DNA of 64,000 nucleotides. Source: Lachnospiraceae bacterium. GTDB taxonomy: Bacteria; Bacillota; Clostridia; Lachnospirales; Lachnospiraceae. A program made the position numbers and the translations under genes. Within the stretch, counting starts at the first letter, position 1, and every line of letters starts with the position of its first letter. Below the pieces are notes generated by a model. The model was not told the DNA's origin, did not search any database, and worked only from the letters and a program-made list of their open reading frames with translations. Of the stretch, positions 50,166 through 60,422 are shown piece by piece. The stretch covers positions 30,451 to 94,450 of the forward strand of contig SVEJ01000005.1 of assembly GCA_015057435.1 (NCBI GenBank), written 5' to 3'.

Positions 50166-53018
50166 TTAGTCAGCCATGTTAACATTACCGGTAATTGATG
50201 CATTTTCCAATTTTTCAGGATCAAAGTAATAGGCATAAATGAAACCTGCCAACTCCTCTGCATTACCTGACGAATATCCGTATGGTATAACTGTTGTAAC
50301 AGATATTTCAGGTTTGACAAACGGTGCATATGAAACAAATAACGCATGCGCCGGTCTCGCAAGGTTTTCTTCCGCTGTTCCTGTTTTTCCGGCAACATCA
50401 ACGTTAATTTGATTAATTAACATGTCTTCATCTGTATGTTCTTCTACTACTCGTCGCATTCCGTTATGAACGGTTCGCCAAAGATTACTGTCAATCTCGG
50501 CTTTTCCATGAATGTTATGAGGGTTTTCATATGTTGTAGTACCTTCTAGGTTTTTGATTTCTTTTATAATACTCAAATCGTAGCATGTTCCCTTTGTTGC
50601 AATTGTATTCACATATCGAGACAACTGTGTCGGCGTATACGAATTCGTACCCTGACCAATAGCACTTCGAATAACAGTTTCATCCGATACCTTTGGTGAA
50701 ATTTCATCAAGTTCGATACCTGAATTCGTGTCAAGACCAAACATGGATGCATATTTTGCCAGTTTTTCAAGTCCGTCAGAATCAGAAAAATTATCTTTGC
50801 CGCCGCCTAACCGATAACCGACTTCATAGAAGAAATAGTTACATGATACTTCAAGCGCTTCTTCGATTCCGATTTCACCATGTTCTCCCGGATAATACCA
50901 ACATTTTGGTGGTGGATCTGTTTCTTCAAAAATACCTTTTGCTTCGATAATCGTATCTAAATCAATTGCCCCTTCTTCCACACCTGCTATTGTTGTCAAC
51001 ATTTTGTATGTGGAACCGGGTGCTGTTCTTTGTTGTGTTGCACGATTATACAATGGTTTTGTTTTATCAGAAATTAATTCTGCATAGTAAGTTGGATCTA
51101 CGGAGTTTGTTAGCATATTATTATCATAACTAGGATAACTAACCATCGCTAATATCTCACCTGAATCTACATCCGTTACAACAACTGAACCTTCACAAGG
51201 ATCGAGAGCTAATTGTGCCGGTGTAATTTCCAACTTATCCATCTTTTTTCGGATAAATTCATACGGAGATAATTCTCCCGATGCAAACTTTGGATAGTCT
51301 TCGTCATTAGCTTTGTCCAAAATTTCCTGTTCAAACAAGATATGAACTACTTGTTCCCCACTTACATTATTCGATTTTAACATGAATTTCATGATTAATT
51401 TGTCGAAATCTGTATCTTCCTTAAGGATATTTTGGATATATTCTACTAATGCATTATATACTTCCTGCGAATCATAATAATCACTGTTAATATCAAACGT
51501 AGAAATATCAATCGCGCCTTGATTAATCGCATATTGCAGATACATTCCAAGGGAAATATTACCGGCAAGATATTCTTTGTATGTTTCATCTGTACTCGGA
51601 ACCGTTTTCGTGTTATATATTTGATTCTGTGAAAGAGAACTATAAATATATTCCATGTAAGCAGTATATTCCGGATCAAGATTATTCATCGCAGTATGCT
51701 CACGTGTCAAAATAGCATGTATTCTTGATAAAACATATTCTTTTGTAGTTGCTAATGAGCGACTTACTGTCTGTTCATACGGACCTGCTTTAGGATTTGA
51801 TAAATGCGTAATATCAAGCGCATTATTATCAAATAATGCATAATATACATCTGTAATCGGAATTCTCTTATCCGTAAGTTCATCCTCTTCTTCTATGACA
51901 TCTTCTGTCATATTTGCCAAAAGCACACTTACAATTTCTTTTTCCAGTGTATCATAGCAATACTTTTGGAGTTCGGAATCAATTGTAAGGAAAATATCTT
52001 CACCAGCAACAGAATCTTCTGCATTGGTTCGATCAATAATTTTACCTAGATTATCAACATATATTTCTTCAATACCATTCGTACCACGAAGTGTACTCTC
52101 GTATTTTTGTTCCAAACCGGTCTTACCAATCATATCATTGCTGCTATAATGATTCTTTTCAGATAAATCAGCGTTATATTCTTTCATCTCTTCAGGTGAA
52201 ATTGCACCAATATAGCCAATAATATGCGCAAAATACTCAGAATCGTTATATACACGCATCGAATCAACAACAACATTTATTCCTAACAAATCATCACTAT
52301 GTTCGTTCAATTCAGCAACACTCTTGTCACTGATATCCATAGCAATATTAACGGAAATATATTGTTGAAATCTATTTAACCACAAAGCATAGCGAACTTT
52401 AAGAATTTTCAATGCTTCTTCTAATTCATAGTAATCTTTAATTTCAAAAAAATCATCGCCTGCCAAATAATCAAACACCTGTTGTGCACTCATATTCTGT
52501 TGCTCTTCTGTTAAATCTTCGTATGATGATTTACCGTATACTTCTGCTATAAAATGCAGACGCTCCGAATCAGAAGTTTTTCCAAATGTAAGCTTGCCGT
52601 TCTTTGCAAGCTGTATAGGGAAATCTACACTAATATGGTCTCCATTTCGTTCTAATATCTTAATCGTTTTGGCGACAACAGCATTTTTAAGTATATTTTC
52701 AGATACATTATTGGCAGCTGCGACTTCTGTTAATTTGGTGCTATTCTCAAATGTAACAGAATACGCCAACTGATTATAGGCCAAAAGTCTACCTTTTCTG
52801 TCATAGATATTACCGCGTGCAGCTTCCACCGTTAGAGTCTTTTTTGACTTATAGGTGAAATTATTCATATGTTCTTCACCTTCAATAATCTGTAAGGTAA
52901 AAAGCCTACCAATTAAAAGAGAAAACAAAACAAACATTATTGTAGTAAGAACAAATATACGATGTGACACATATTCAATTATATATTCTTTCATAAATCG
53001 AAAGAGATCTTTAATCAT
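50166..53018 (-). CDS. mrdA: Penicillin-binding protein 2 (class B PBP, elongasome), large form
   Basis: PBP dimerisation domain; APGSTYKMLTTIAGVEEG (STYK), EVSCNYFFY (SCN), VAGKTGTAEE (KTG); 950 aa. Confidence 0.94.
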   Translation of the reverse strand: MIKDLFRFMKEYIIEYVSHRIFVLTTIMFVLFSLLIGRLFTLQIIEGEEHMNNFTYKSKKTLTVEAARGNIYDRKGRLLAYNQLAYSVTFENSTKLTEVAAANNVSENILKNAVVAKTIKILERNGDHISVDFPIQLAKNGKLTFGKTSDSERLHFIAEVYGKSSYEDLTEEQQNMSAQQVFDYLAGDDFFEIKDYYELEEALKILKVRYALWLNRFQQYISVNIAMDISDKSVAELNEHSDDLLGINVVVDSMRVYNDSEYFAHIIGYIGAISPEEMKEYNADLSEKNHYSSNDMIGKTGLEQKYESTLRGTNGIEEIYVDNLGKIIDRTNAEDSVAGEDIFLTIDSELQKYCYDTLEKEIVSVLLANMTEDVIEEEDELTDKRIPITDVYYALFDNNALDITHLSNPKAGPYEQTVSRSLATTKEYVLSRIHAILTREHTAMNNLDPEYTAYMEYIYSSLSQNQIYNTKTVPSTDETYKEYLAGNISLGMYLQYAINQGAIDISTFDINSDYYDSQEVYNALVEYIQNILKEDTDFDKLIMKFMLKSNNVSGEQVVHILFEQEILDKANDEDYPKFASGELSPYEFIRKKMDKLEITPAQLALDPCEGSVVVTDVDSGEILAMVSYPSYDNNMLTNSVDPTYYAELISDKTKPLYNRATQQRTAPGSTYKMLTTIAGVEEGAIDLDTIIEAKGIFEETDPPPKCWYYPGEHGEIGIEEALEVSCNYFFYEVGYRLGGGKDNFSDSDGLEKLAKYASMFGLDTNSGIELDEISPKVSDETVIRSAIGQGTNSYTPTQLSRYVNTIATKGTCYDLSIIKEIKNLEGTTTYENPHNIHGKAEIDSNLWRTVHNGMRRVVEEHTDEDMLINQINVDVAGKTGTAEENLARPAHALFVSYAPFVKPEISVTTVIPYGYSSGNAEELAGFIYAYYFDPEKLENASITGNVNMAD

Positions 53019-53523
53019 GAATGTTTACCTCTTTGCTAATTTTCAGTCGTTTGTTAATTCTTACAAGTAACTTATAGAAAAATAAGGTTACAAGCATTGT
53101 ATATAACATTTCAGGAAGAATGATATTAATCAAATACTCCCCAAAATCTAATCGATTTCTTAACAAGAAGAAAATGATATAGACAATTACGTTAAATATA
53201 AAATCATTCACAGCAATTGTAATCATCGGTAAAAGTACATCTTCGACATAATATATTCTGTGAAAAAATCCATTAATATAACCCATTGTCATATAAATGA
53301 AAGCATATGGACCTAATACTTGGCCAAAGAAAACATCAATTAATAAACCGGAGAAGAATCCAACTAACATACCTTCTCGTCTTCCGCGCATGAGACCAAA
53401 AGACATTGTTACAATGAGTAATAGATTCGGAACAATTCCGGCTAAAGCCAAATATTGAAATAATGTCGATTGTAAAATAAAACAAATTATAATGATGAAT
53501 CCAATTGTGATACTTCGCTTCAT
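53011..53523 (-). CDS. mreD: Rod shape-determining protein MreD
   Basis: Multi-TM protein between mreC and PBP2; IVPNLLLIVTMSFGLMRGRREGMLVGFFSGLLIDVFFG. Confidence 0.93.
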   Translation of the reverse strand: MKRSITIGFIIIICFILQSTLFQYLALAGIVPNLLLIVTMSFGLMRGRREGMLVGFFSGLLIDVFFGQVLGPYAFIYMTMGYINGFFHRIYYVEDVLLPMITIAVNDFIFNVIVYIIFFLLRNRLDFGEYLINIILPEMLYTMLVTLFFYKLLVRINKRLKISKEVNIHD

Positions 53524-53525
53524 AC

Positions 53526-54659
53526 TTATTCTCCGTTTGGTTGAGTTGGCGGAGCTGTTTCTTCTTGACTGCCGCCTGCTGCCTCACTAGGTGTTCCTTC
53601 TGCATTATCTTCCGGTGTATCTTGTGGTGTTTCACTCGGTGCATTTTCCGATGCATCTTCCGATGTGTCTTCTGATGATGCTTCCGTTGTATCTTCTGAT
53701 GATACTTGTGTAGATTCTTCAGAAGTTGTACTACTTTCTGTAGTATCTCCATTTTCAATCATATCTTCGGTGTTGGTAATATTATTATAAATATTCTCGC
53801 TGTTAGAATTAGTTTTCAAATCAGCTTTCATATCAAGTACAACTAATACTTCTCTTAAGTTATGAAAATCAACAACCGGAATACATTTGGCTGATTTTGT
53901 CAAATTATTGGCATCCATTGTCACCTCAGAAATATATCCGATTAACAAACCCGGTAAGAATTTGTCACTGACGTGGGAAGTTACCAGTTCAGCGCCTTCT
54001 TCAATGGTATCAGCTTTGTTAATATATCCAACATTGATATAGCCATCCTTAATATGTGATAAATCTCCTGATACTGTACACAATGTTTCTGTTCCTGAAA
54101 TTGTTGCACTGACATTACTACTATCATCTATAATTGCACGTATTTTCGAATAATTCTTGCCAACTTCCGTCACAATACCTGCAAGACCATTACCTGCTAA
54201 TACATTGCAACCAACCTTAATACCATCTTTTTCACCTTTATCAATAACAAACGTTGAAAACCAGTTTGTGGAATCTGTAGCAATTACACGTGCACCAATC
54301 GTATTGTACTGCACATACTGTTCTTTTAACGCAAGTAAATCCTGCAAGCGCTTCAATTCATAGCTTTCCTGTTCGTATTCCTTAATCTGCGCTGCATAAG
54401 ATTCCATTTTCTCTTTTAGTTGTTCGTTCTCTTCGATTAGTGCTTTCTTCTCCTTTTTGTTAACAACACCATCAAACAGTGATGTTCCCACTTTGTTCAC
54501 ACCGGTTTGCATTGGTGTAATAATAGTACTTGTTAATGCTTTTAACGGAGAAAAACGATTCTCAAATAAAACTGATAAAAACAACATAATAAAACAGATT
54601 ATAGCCAAAAACAGATATATATATTTTGGTGGTATCTCTCTTTTATCACGAAAATTCAT
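53526..54659 (-). CDS. mreC: Rod shape-determining protein MreC with acidic Ser/Thr/Pro tail
   Basis: N-terminal TM, coiled coil, GARVIATDSTNWFSTFVIDKGEKDGIKVGCNVLAGNGLAGIVTEVGKNYSKI. Confidence 0.95.
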   Translation of the reverse strand: MNFRDKREIPPKYIYLFLAIICFIMLFLSVLFENRFSPLKALTSTIITPMQTGVNKVGTSLFDGVVNKKEKKALIEENEQLKEKMESYAAQIKEYEQESYELKRLQDLLALKEQYVQYNTIGARVIATDSTNWFSTFVIDKGEKDGIKVGCNVLAGNGLAGIVTEVGKNYSKIRAIIDDSSNVSATISGTETLCTVSGDLSHIKDGYINVGYINKADTIEEGAELVTSHVSDKFLPGLLIGYISEVTMDANNLTKSAKCIPVVDFHNLREVLVVLDMKADLKTNSNSENIYNNITNTEDMIENGDTTESSTTSEESTQVSSEDTTEASSEDTSEDASENAPSETPQDTPEDNAEGTPSEAAGGSQEETAPPTQPNGE

Positions 54660-54674
54660 AACGTCACCATCCTT

Positions 54675-54944
54675 CTAGATAAAACGATATACAATAATTC
54701 CGATAATTAATCCAATAATACTAGCCAGATTAATATGTATTGTTAATCCAAATGTTAATACAAGTATTCCTAAATCCAATACAACCGGAGAAGTTAAACC
54801 AAATGTATTGCCATAGGAAAGCCAGGTTAAAAAAGGAACTTTTGATGCGAGTGTTCCTATGTACCCACCTAATACAATACCGCATAACAATATAATAACT
54901 AATACCCAATTGTTCTTTCGTGAATTACCTACTGCACCTGCCAT
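54675..54944 (-). CDS. DUF4321-like small membrane protein
   Basis: 89 aa, two to three TM segments, GGYIGTLASKVPFLTWLSYG...FGLTSPVVLDLGILVLTFGLTIHIN, upstream of mreC. Confidence 0.8.
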   Translation of the reverse strand: MAGAVGNSRKNNWVLVIILLCGIVLGGYIGTLASKVPFLTWLSYGNTFGLTSPVVLDLGILVLTFGLTIHINLASIIGLIIGIIVYRFI

Positions 54945-55084
54945 AACATGTACTCCTTTATCTTCTTCATGTGTTATATCAATAATTCTTTACCAAAATG
55001 TGAATTTTTAACATCATTCTCAAAAAATTACATTCTAATATCCTACCATAAGTGACATAATTCTACAAGATTATGTTAATTATC

Positions 55085-56386
55085 TTAAGAATTTCGTTCT
55101 TTTATCGTAATAAGTCCTTTCTTTTCAAGCTGTGCCAACGATTTCATAATACCGAATTTGGCATGGTGGTAAGATAAACCACCCTGGAAATATACAGTAT
55201 ATGGTTCATGCATTGGTGCATCTGCCGATAACTCAATAGATGCACCAGAAATAAATGCACCTGCAGCCATAATGACATCACAATTATATCCCGGCATCGG
55301 CCAAGGAGTCGGAGTCACATGCGAATCAATTGGTGCAGCATATTGAATACCTTCACAAAATGCGATTACCTTGTCCGGATCGTGAAATGTGACAGCTTGT
55401 ATAATATCATGTCTGCTTTCTGTAGCATTTGGTGTACAATCAAATCCAAGATGTTCATATAGGTTTGCAGCAAAAATCGCACCCTTTAATGCTCCTGCAA
55501 CAACTTGTGGTGCGTTGAATAGACCCTGGAAGAATTCTTTGTTAATACCCAAGGTTGCTCCTACTTCTGCTCCAAGCCCCGGCGCTGTCAAACGGTAATA
55601 CGCATTCTCAACACATTCTTTTGTGCCACAGATATAACCACCAATTGGTGCAAGACCACCACCCGGATTCTTAATTAAGGAGCCGACAACCATATCAGCT
55701 CCGACATTTGACGGTTCACTAAGTTCTACAAACTCACCATAACAGTTATCTACCATACAGATAATATTCGGATTAATATCCTTAATGAACGCAATCAATT
55801 CACCTATCTGCTTGACACTAAATGTTGGTCTTGTAAGATATCCCTTTGAACGCTGGATTGTCATCATTTTCGTCTTGTCAGAAATCGCATTCTTAATACC
55901 TTCATAATCAAATGTTCCGTCTTCTAACAACTCTACTTGTTTGTATGTAACACCATATTCTGCTAAAGAACCGACTGACGGGCGAATACCAATAATTTCT
56001 TCCATCGTATCATATGGCTTTCCAACCGGTGAAATTAACTCATCACCGGGTCTTAGATTTGCAGATAACGCAAGTGCTAATGCATGTGTTCCGCAAGTAA
56101 TCTGTGCTCTTACCAAGGCTGCCTCTGTACCGAAAATCTCTGCATATACTTTTTCTAGCGTTTCACGTCCTAGGTCATTATACCCATAACCGGTTGTACC
56201 AAGTAAATGTGCTTCTCCTACCTGATGCTTTTGAAATGCGGATAATACTTTTAATTGGTTGCATTCCGTAATCTTATCTATTTCGGCAAAACGATCTTGT
56301 AATGTTTCTTCTATTTGCTGACAAAGCATAAATACTTCTTGGGATATTCCCATTGATTCATAAGCGTTTGTAAGTTGATTTTGCAT
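55085..56386 (-). CDS. Methionine gamma-lyase-like PLP enzyme (aluminum resistance family)
   Basis: HLLGTTGYGYNDLGRETLEKVYAEIFGTEAALVRAQITCGTHALALALSANLRPGDEL; QRSKGYLTRPT. Confidence 0.92.
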   Translation of the reverse strand: MQNQLTNAYESMGISQEVFMLCQQIEETLQDRFAEIDKITECNQLKVLSAFQKHQVGEAHLLGTTGYGYNDLGRETLEKVYAEIFGTEAALVRAQITCGTHALALALSANLRPGDELISPVGKPYDTMEEIIGIRPSVGSLAEYGVTYKQVELLEDGTFDYEGIKNAISDKTKMMTIQRSKGYLTRPTFSVKQIGELIAFIKDINPNIICMVDNCYGEFVELSEPSNVGADMVVGSLIKNPGGGLAPIGGYICGTKECVENAYYRLTAPGLGAEVGATLGINKEFFQGLFNAPQVVAGALKGAIFAANLYEHLGFDCTPNATESRHDIIQAVTFHDPDKVIAFCEGIQYAAPIDSHVTPTPWPMPGYNCDVIMAAGAFISGASIELSADAPMHEPYTVYFQGGLSYHHAKFGIMKSLAQLEKKGLITIKERNS

Positions 56387-56426
56387 TGTTATATTCTCCT
56401 TTATGTAACTACATAGCAATTTGATA

Positions 56427-57404
56427 TTAAATAATTGATTTTTCTTTTAATTTATCTAACATAAAATTAAGCATATCATTGTCGTTCTTAAACGTTGTTC
56501 GATCTACCCATGTAACAACCTTTTCTCTTCGAAACCATGTAAGTTGTCTTTTGGCAAAATGTCTGGTGTCGCGTTTTAATATATAGATTGCATCTTCAAG
56601 ATTACATTCCCCCGCAAGATAAGGAACAATTTCTTTGTAACCTAATCCTTGCATAGATACCATATCCGGTGTACATCCGTAATCTAATAGTTTTTGTACT
56701 TCAGAAACTAATCCATCTTTAAGCATAACATCAATTCTTTGATTAATTCGATCATAAAGTACTTCGCGGTCATCATTTAAGACAAAATATTCAAAATTAT
56801 ATGGTGATTCCTTTTCACGCTGTTCCTTATTGTGTTGTGAAATCGGATATCCTGTATCATGAAAAAATTCCAACGCACGAATAACACGTTTTACGTTATT
56901 CTCATGTATTTCTTCGTAAGATATAGGATCAATGTCTTTTAGACGCTCGTGTAAAACGTGTGCGCCATATTTTTCATAATCTGCCATCAGCGCTTCTCTA
57001 TACGCAGAGACTTCTGTTTCTTCAAATGCAATATCATATAACAAAGATTGAATATAAAATCCGGTTCCTCCTACGATAATCGGAATTTTACCCTTTGCAT
57101 ATATTTCATTCAATGCTTTCTTTGCCATTGTCTGAAATGTAAATACATTGAAATCCTCGGTAGGTTCGAGTACATCAATCAAATGATGCGTGATCCCCTC
57201 CATCTCAGATGCAGTTATTTTAGCAGTTCCGATGTCCATATATTTGTACACCTGCATGGAATCAGCAGAAATCATTTCACCATTAATGGCTTTTGCAAGC
57301 TTGATAGATAAAGCTGTTTTTCCAACTGCAGTCGGACCGGTAAGAATAATAAGCGGTTTCTTCTCTATGATGTTGTCTGATTGTTGCATAGTGGAATTCA
57401 ACAT
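56427..57404 (-). CDS. miaA: tRNA dimethylallyltransferase MiaA
   Basis: ILTGPTAVGKTALSIKLAKAINGEMISADSMQVYKYMDIGTAK; RDTRHFAKRQLTWFRRE. Confidence 0.97.
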   Translation of the reverse strand: MLNSTMQQSDNIIEKKPLIILTGPTAVGKTALSIKLAKAINGEMISADSMQVYKYMDIGTAKITASEMEGITHHLIDVLEPTEDFNVFTFQTMAKKALNEIYAKGKIPIIVGGTGFYIQSLLYDIAFEETEVSAYREALMADYEKYGAHVLHERLKDIDPISYEEIHENNVKRVIRALEFFHDTGYPISQHNKEQREKESPYNFEYFVLNDDREVLYDRINQRIDVMLKDGLVSEVQKLLDYGCTPDMVSMQGLGYKEIVPYLAGECNLEDAIYILKRDTRHFAKRQLTWFRREKVVTWVDRTTFKNDNDMLNFMLDKLKEKSII

Positions 57405-57420
57405 TGCATCTCCTATCTTT

Positions 57421-59499
57421 CTAATTTTGAATACGTTTGAATTTCCGTTCGATTTCCGTCTTTGTTAAGGAAATCATTGTTGGTCTTCCGTGAGGACAAT
57501 TATACGGATTATCTAACTGAAGCATTTCATCAATTAATGCATCTGCTTCCATAGTCGTAATTTCCGAATTACCTTTAATCGCAGCCTTACAAGCCATTCC
57601 CGATAACTTTTCAACAAAGAAATCAATATGAATCGTTCCAATATCTTCCGTTAAGGCGTTGAGTAATTCGTCAAACAATAATTGTGGATCAACGCCCATA
57701 ATATCATCAGGCATTGCGCGAACAACAATCGAATCATCACCAAAATCTTCGATATCAAATCCAGTCTGCTCAAAAAGTGATAAATGATTCATAACTGTTG
57801 TATGTTCAACACTGTCTAAGTGTAATACCTTGGCCGGTAGTAATTGCTGTGAGATCACCTGTTTTTGTGACATCTGTTTCATAAGTCGCTCAAACATAAC
57901 CTTTTCATGTGCTGCATGTTGGTCTACGATATACATCTTCTCATCGTATTCAATCATCCAATAAGTTTTAAAGACCTGTCCAATCAGACGATGTTTCTTT
58001 CTTGCACCTTCTGAAAGAAATTGCTCCACCGGCATAGCAAGCTGTTCGTTCTGAATGAACGGTTTTTCAACTGTTTTTTCTGTTGGTTTTACGTGTAGTT
58101 CTTTTATTCCAACTTCCGTTCGTTCTTCTGTTCTCGAATCAATTTTCGCTTCTGTTTTCTCTTCTGGTTTTTCTTCAATTGTTCTCGAATCAATTTTCGC
58201 TTCTGTTTTCTCTTCTGGTTTTTCTTCAATTGTTCTCGAATCAATTTTCGCTTCTGTTTTCGGTTCGATTTTTGATTCTACTCTATCTAAAGTTCTATCT
58301 AAAGTTCTTTCTTCTACTCTTTCTTTTGCGGTGTCTTCCTGTTTTACAAATTCATGAATCGTCTTGGAAACCTCTTGTTTTGTATTCTGTTGAAAACGCA
58401 TGGCTCTTGCTCGATTTTCAAAAGCTTCAGGAACATTACTTGTTACTTTCTTTTGTTGTTCAATTGTAATTGCACGTTCTTCTTTTGCTGTGCGAAGAGA
58501 AACATCCTGAATCATCTCTTCACTTAAAAGTGCCTGACGAACACTGGATTTAACAAAATCAAATAGTTGTTCTCCATCAGCATATTTGAATTCCATCTTA
58601 GTCGGATGAACATTTACATCCAATTTATTACTATCTAATGTAAAATGTAAGGCTGTAAACGGAAACTTATGTATCATAACAAAGGATTTGTAAGCTTCTT
58701 CTATTGCTTTGGTCACAATATTGCTACGAATATAACGACCATTTACAAAATAATGTTCAAAACTTCGATTACCCTTAGAAACATAAGCTTTTCCAACATA
58801 TCCTTCCACGGAGAAATCGCCAACTGTTCGTTTTACCGGAAGTAAATGATTCGATACATCTTTACCATAGATGTGGTATATAACATCCTGTAATTTGCCA
58901 TTTCCTGATGTGGCAATCTTATTACTTCCGTTAATAATATACTTAAAGGAAATCTCCGGATGAGAAAGCGCAAGTCTGGTAATCAATTCCGTAATATAAC
59001 TGCCTTCTGTCATTGGCGTTTTTAAAAATTTCTTTCTTGCCGGAACATTATAGAATAGATTTCTGACAATAATGGTTGTTCCGGTTGGTGCACCTATTTC
59101 TTCACTGGCAATCTCCTTACTACCATGTATTTCATAACGGATTCCGGTTAGAGACTGTGCTGTTTTTGTAATACATTCTACCTGTGCAACGGCCGAAATA
59201 CTTGCAAGCGCTTCACCTCGAAATCCCAAAGAACTTACACTTAATAAGTCTTCAATGGTCATAATCTTACTTGTTGCATGACGAATAAATGCTGTAGGCA
59301 CTTCTTCTTTTGAAATTCCTGCACCATTATCTGTAATTCGTATAAATGAGATTCCGCCGTCTTTTATTTCTACAGTAACAGCAGTCGCTCCTGCATCTAT
59401 GGCATTTTCTACTAATTCTTTCACGACAGAGGATGGTCGCTCTACCACCTCGCCTGCTGCTATTTTGTTAATGGTTGCTTGGTCTAAAACCTTAATCAT
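57421..59499 (-). CDS. mutL: DNA mismatch repair endonuclease MutL
   Basis: AAGEVVERPSSVVKELVENAIDAGAT; GFRGEALASISAVA; C-term DQHAAHEKVMFERL and CPHGRPT. Confidence 0.98.
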   Translation of the reverse strand: MIKVLDQATINKIAAGEVVERPSSVVKELVENAIDAGATAVTVEIKDGGISFIRITDNGAGISKEEVPTAFIRHATSKIMTIEDLLSVSSLGFRGEALASISAVAQVECITKTAQSLTGIRYEIHGSKEIASEEIGAPTGTTIIVRNLFYNVPARKKFLKTPMTEGSYITELITRLALSHPEISFKYIINGSNKIATSGNGKLQDVIYHIYGKDVSNHLLPVKRTVGDFSVEGYVGKAYVSKGNRSFEHYFVNGRYIRSNIVTKAIEEAYKSFVMIHKFPFTALHFTLDSNKLDVNVHPTKMEFKYADGEQLFDFVKSSVRQALLSEEMIQDVSLRTAKEERAITIEQQKKVTSNVPEAFENRARAMRFQQNTKQEVSKTIHEFVKQEDTAKERVEERTLDRTLDRVESKIEPKTEAKIDSRTIEEKPEEKTEAKIDSRTIEEKPEEKTEAKIDSRTEERTEVGIKELHVKPTEKTVEKPFIQNEQLAMPVEQFLSEGARKKHRLIGQVFKTYWMIEYDEKMYIVDQHAAHEKVMFERLMKQMSQKQVISQQLLPAKVLHLDSVEHTTVMNHLSLFEQTGFDIEDFGDDSIVVRAMPDDIMGVDPQLLFDELLNALTEDIGTIHIDFFVEKLSGMACKAAIKGNSEITTMEADALIDEMLQLDNPYNCPHGRPTMISLTKTEIERKFKRIQN
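58130..58261 (-). repeat. 51-bp in-frame tandem repeat in mutL linker (about 2.6 copies)
   Basis: gttctcgaatcaattttcgcttctgttttctcttctggtttttcttcaatt repeated exactly at 58130, 58181 and (partial) 58232; encodes EEKPEEKTEAKIDSRTI. Confidence 0.93.
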
Positions 59500-59510
59500 A
59501 TATTTGCTCC

Positions 59511-60383
59511 TTATTGTTCCTTCACATCCTTGATTAAATCATCAAGTAATTGATATATCCAATCATTTATATTGGTAAATGAAAATCCAATATTATTTGC
59601 TTTATCGATATTAATGCTATATGCCGATGTCCCGTTATACGGTGCATTATCCCCTGTTTCAGATATAATTATTTTTCCATCCGTTTTCTTTTCAACATAA
59701 TCCAAAATCTCTTTTATTGAAATAGTTCCGGTTGAAGCACCATTTATTGCTCCAGTGTAATTATACTCTGTTAAAAAAGCGATAAATCTACCTGCCTCAT
59801 CCGATCGAATAAAACTCATTTGACAATCCATATTGTCAATATTCATTGGAATTGAATTCATAACATGTTCAACATAAAAATATAAACGCTTTGTGTAATC
59901 ATCATTACCAATTACAAACGGATATCGTACAGCAACCCAGTCAGTATTGTTATATACTTGACAAAGTGCGCATTCTGCTTGTCTTTTTACTTCATCATAT
60001 GGAAAATCTTCTCGATTACACCAAATCAACTCATGAATTGCACCATCAAATTCTTCTTCTATTGTATTGTTATGCAAAGGATTGTATACTGCTGTACTTG
60101 ACATGTGAATAAATCTATCGCAATCAACAACATCTAAAATATATTTAATATCATTGGAACAATACGCAATTTTATCAATAACAACATCAAAATGAATACC
60201 GGATAAAGCTGCTTTTATACTATTCGGGTCTGAATGGTCTAAAATGATTCTCTTTACCTTTTCTCCAAAAGTATCTATGTTGTTACCACGAGTTGCAATC
60301 GTCACATCATGTCCTTGTTTTAGTAATTCGTAAACCATAGGAATACCAAAAAATCTTGTACCACCAATAACAAGTACTTTCAT
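59511..60383 (-). CDS. NAD-dependent epimerase/dehydratase (extended SDR-like)
   Basis: KVLVIGGTRFFGIPMVYELLKQGHDVTIATRG; DVVIDKIAYCSNDIKYILDVV. Confidence 0.9.
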   Translation of the reverse strand: MKVLVIGGTRFFGIPMVYELLKQGHDVTIATRGNNIDTFGEKVKRIILDHSDPNSIKAALSGIHFDVVIDKIAYCSNDIKYILDVVDCDRFIHMSSTAVYNPLHNNTIEEEFDGAIHELIWCNREDFPYDEVKRQAECALCQVYNNTDWVAVRYPFVIGNDDYTKRLYFYVEHVMNSIPMNIDNMDCQMSFIRSDEAGRFIAFLTEYNYTGAINGASTGTISIKEILDYVEKKTDGKIIISETGDNAPYNGTSAYSINIDKANNIGFSFTNINDWIYQLLDDLIKDVKEQ

Positions 60384-60422
60384 TTTATTATCCTCCTAGA
60401 TGAATTTATGGTTGAAATATAT

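Noticed and set aside
53336-53758. ORF with HHKIHRKMHRK repeats over the mreC tail
   Set aside because: Out-of-frame reading of the mreC Ser/Thr/Glu-rich tail and mreD; both parent genes are clear.
55055-55076. acataat/attatgt inverted repeat after the methionine gamma-lyase-like gene
   Set aside because: Short AT-rich stem without a clear T-tract; insufficient to call a terminator or operator.
58055-58469. Antisense ORFs over the mutL repeat (SSIVLESIFASVF..., LLFSLLVFLQLF...)
   Set aside because: Artefact of the 51-bp repeat and low-complexity linker; mutL on the minus strand is unambiguous.
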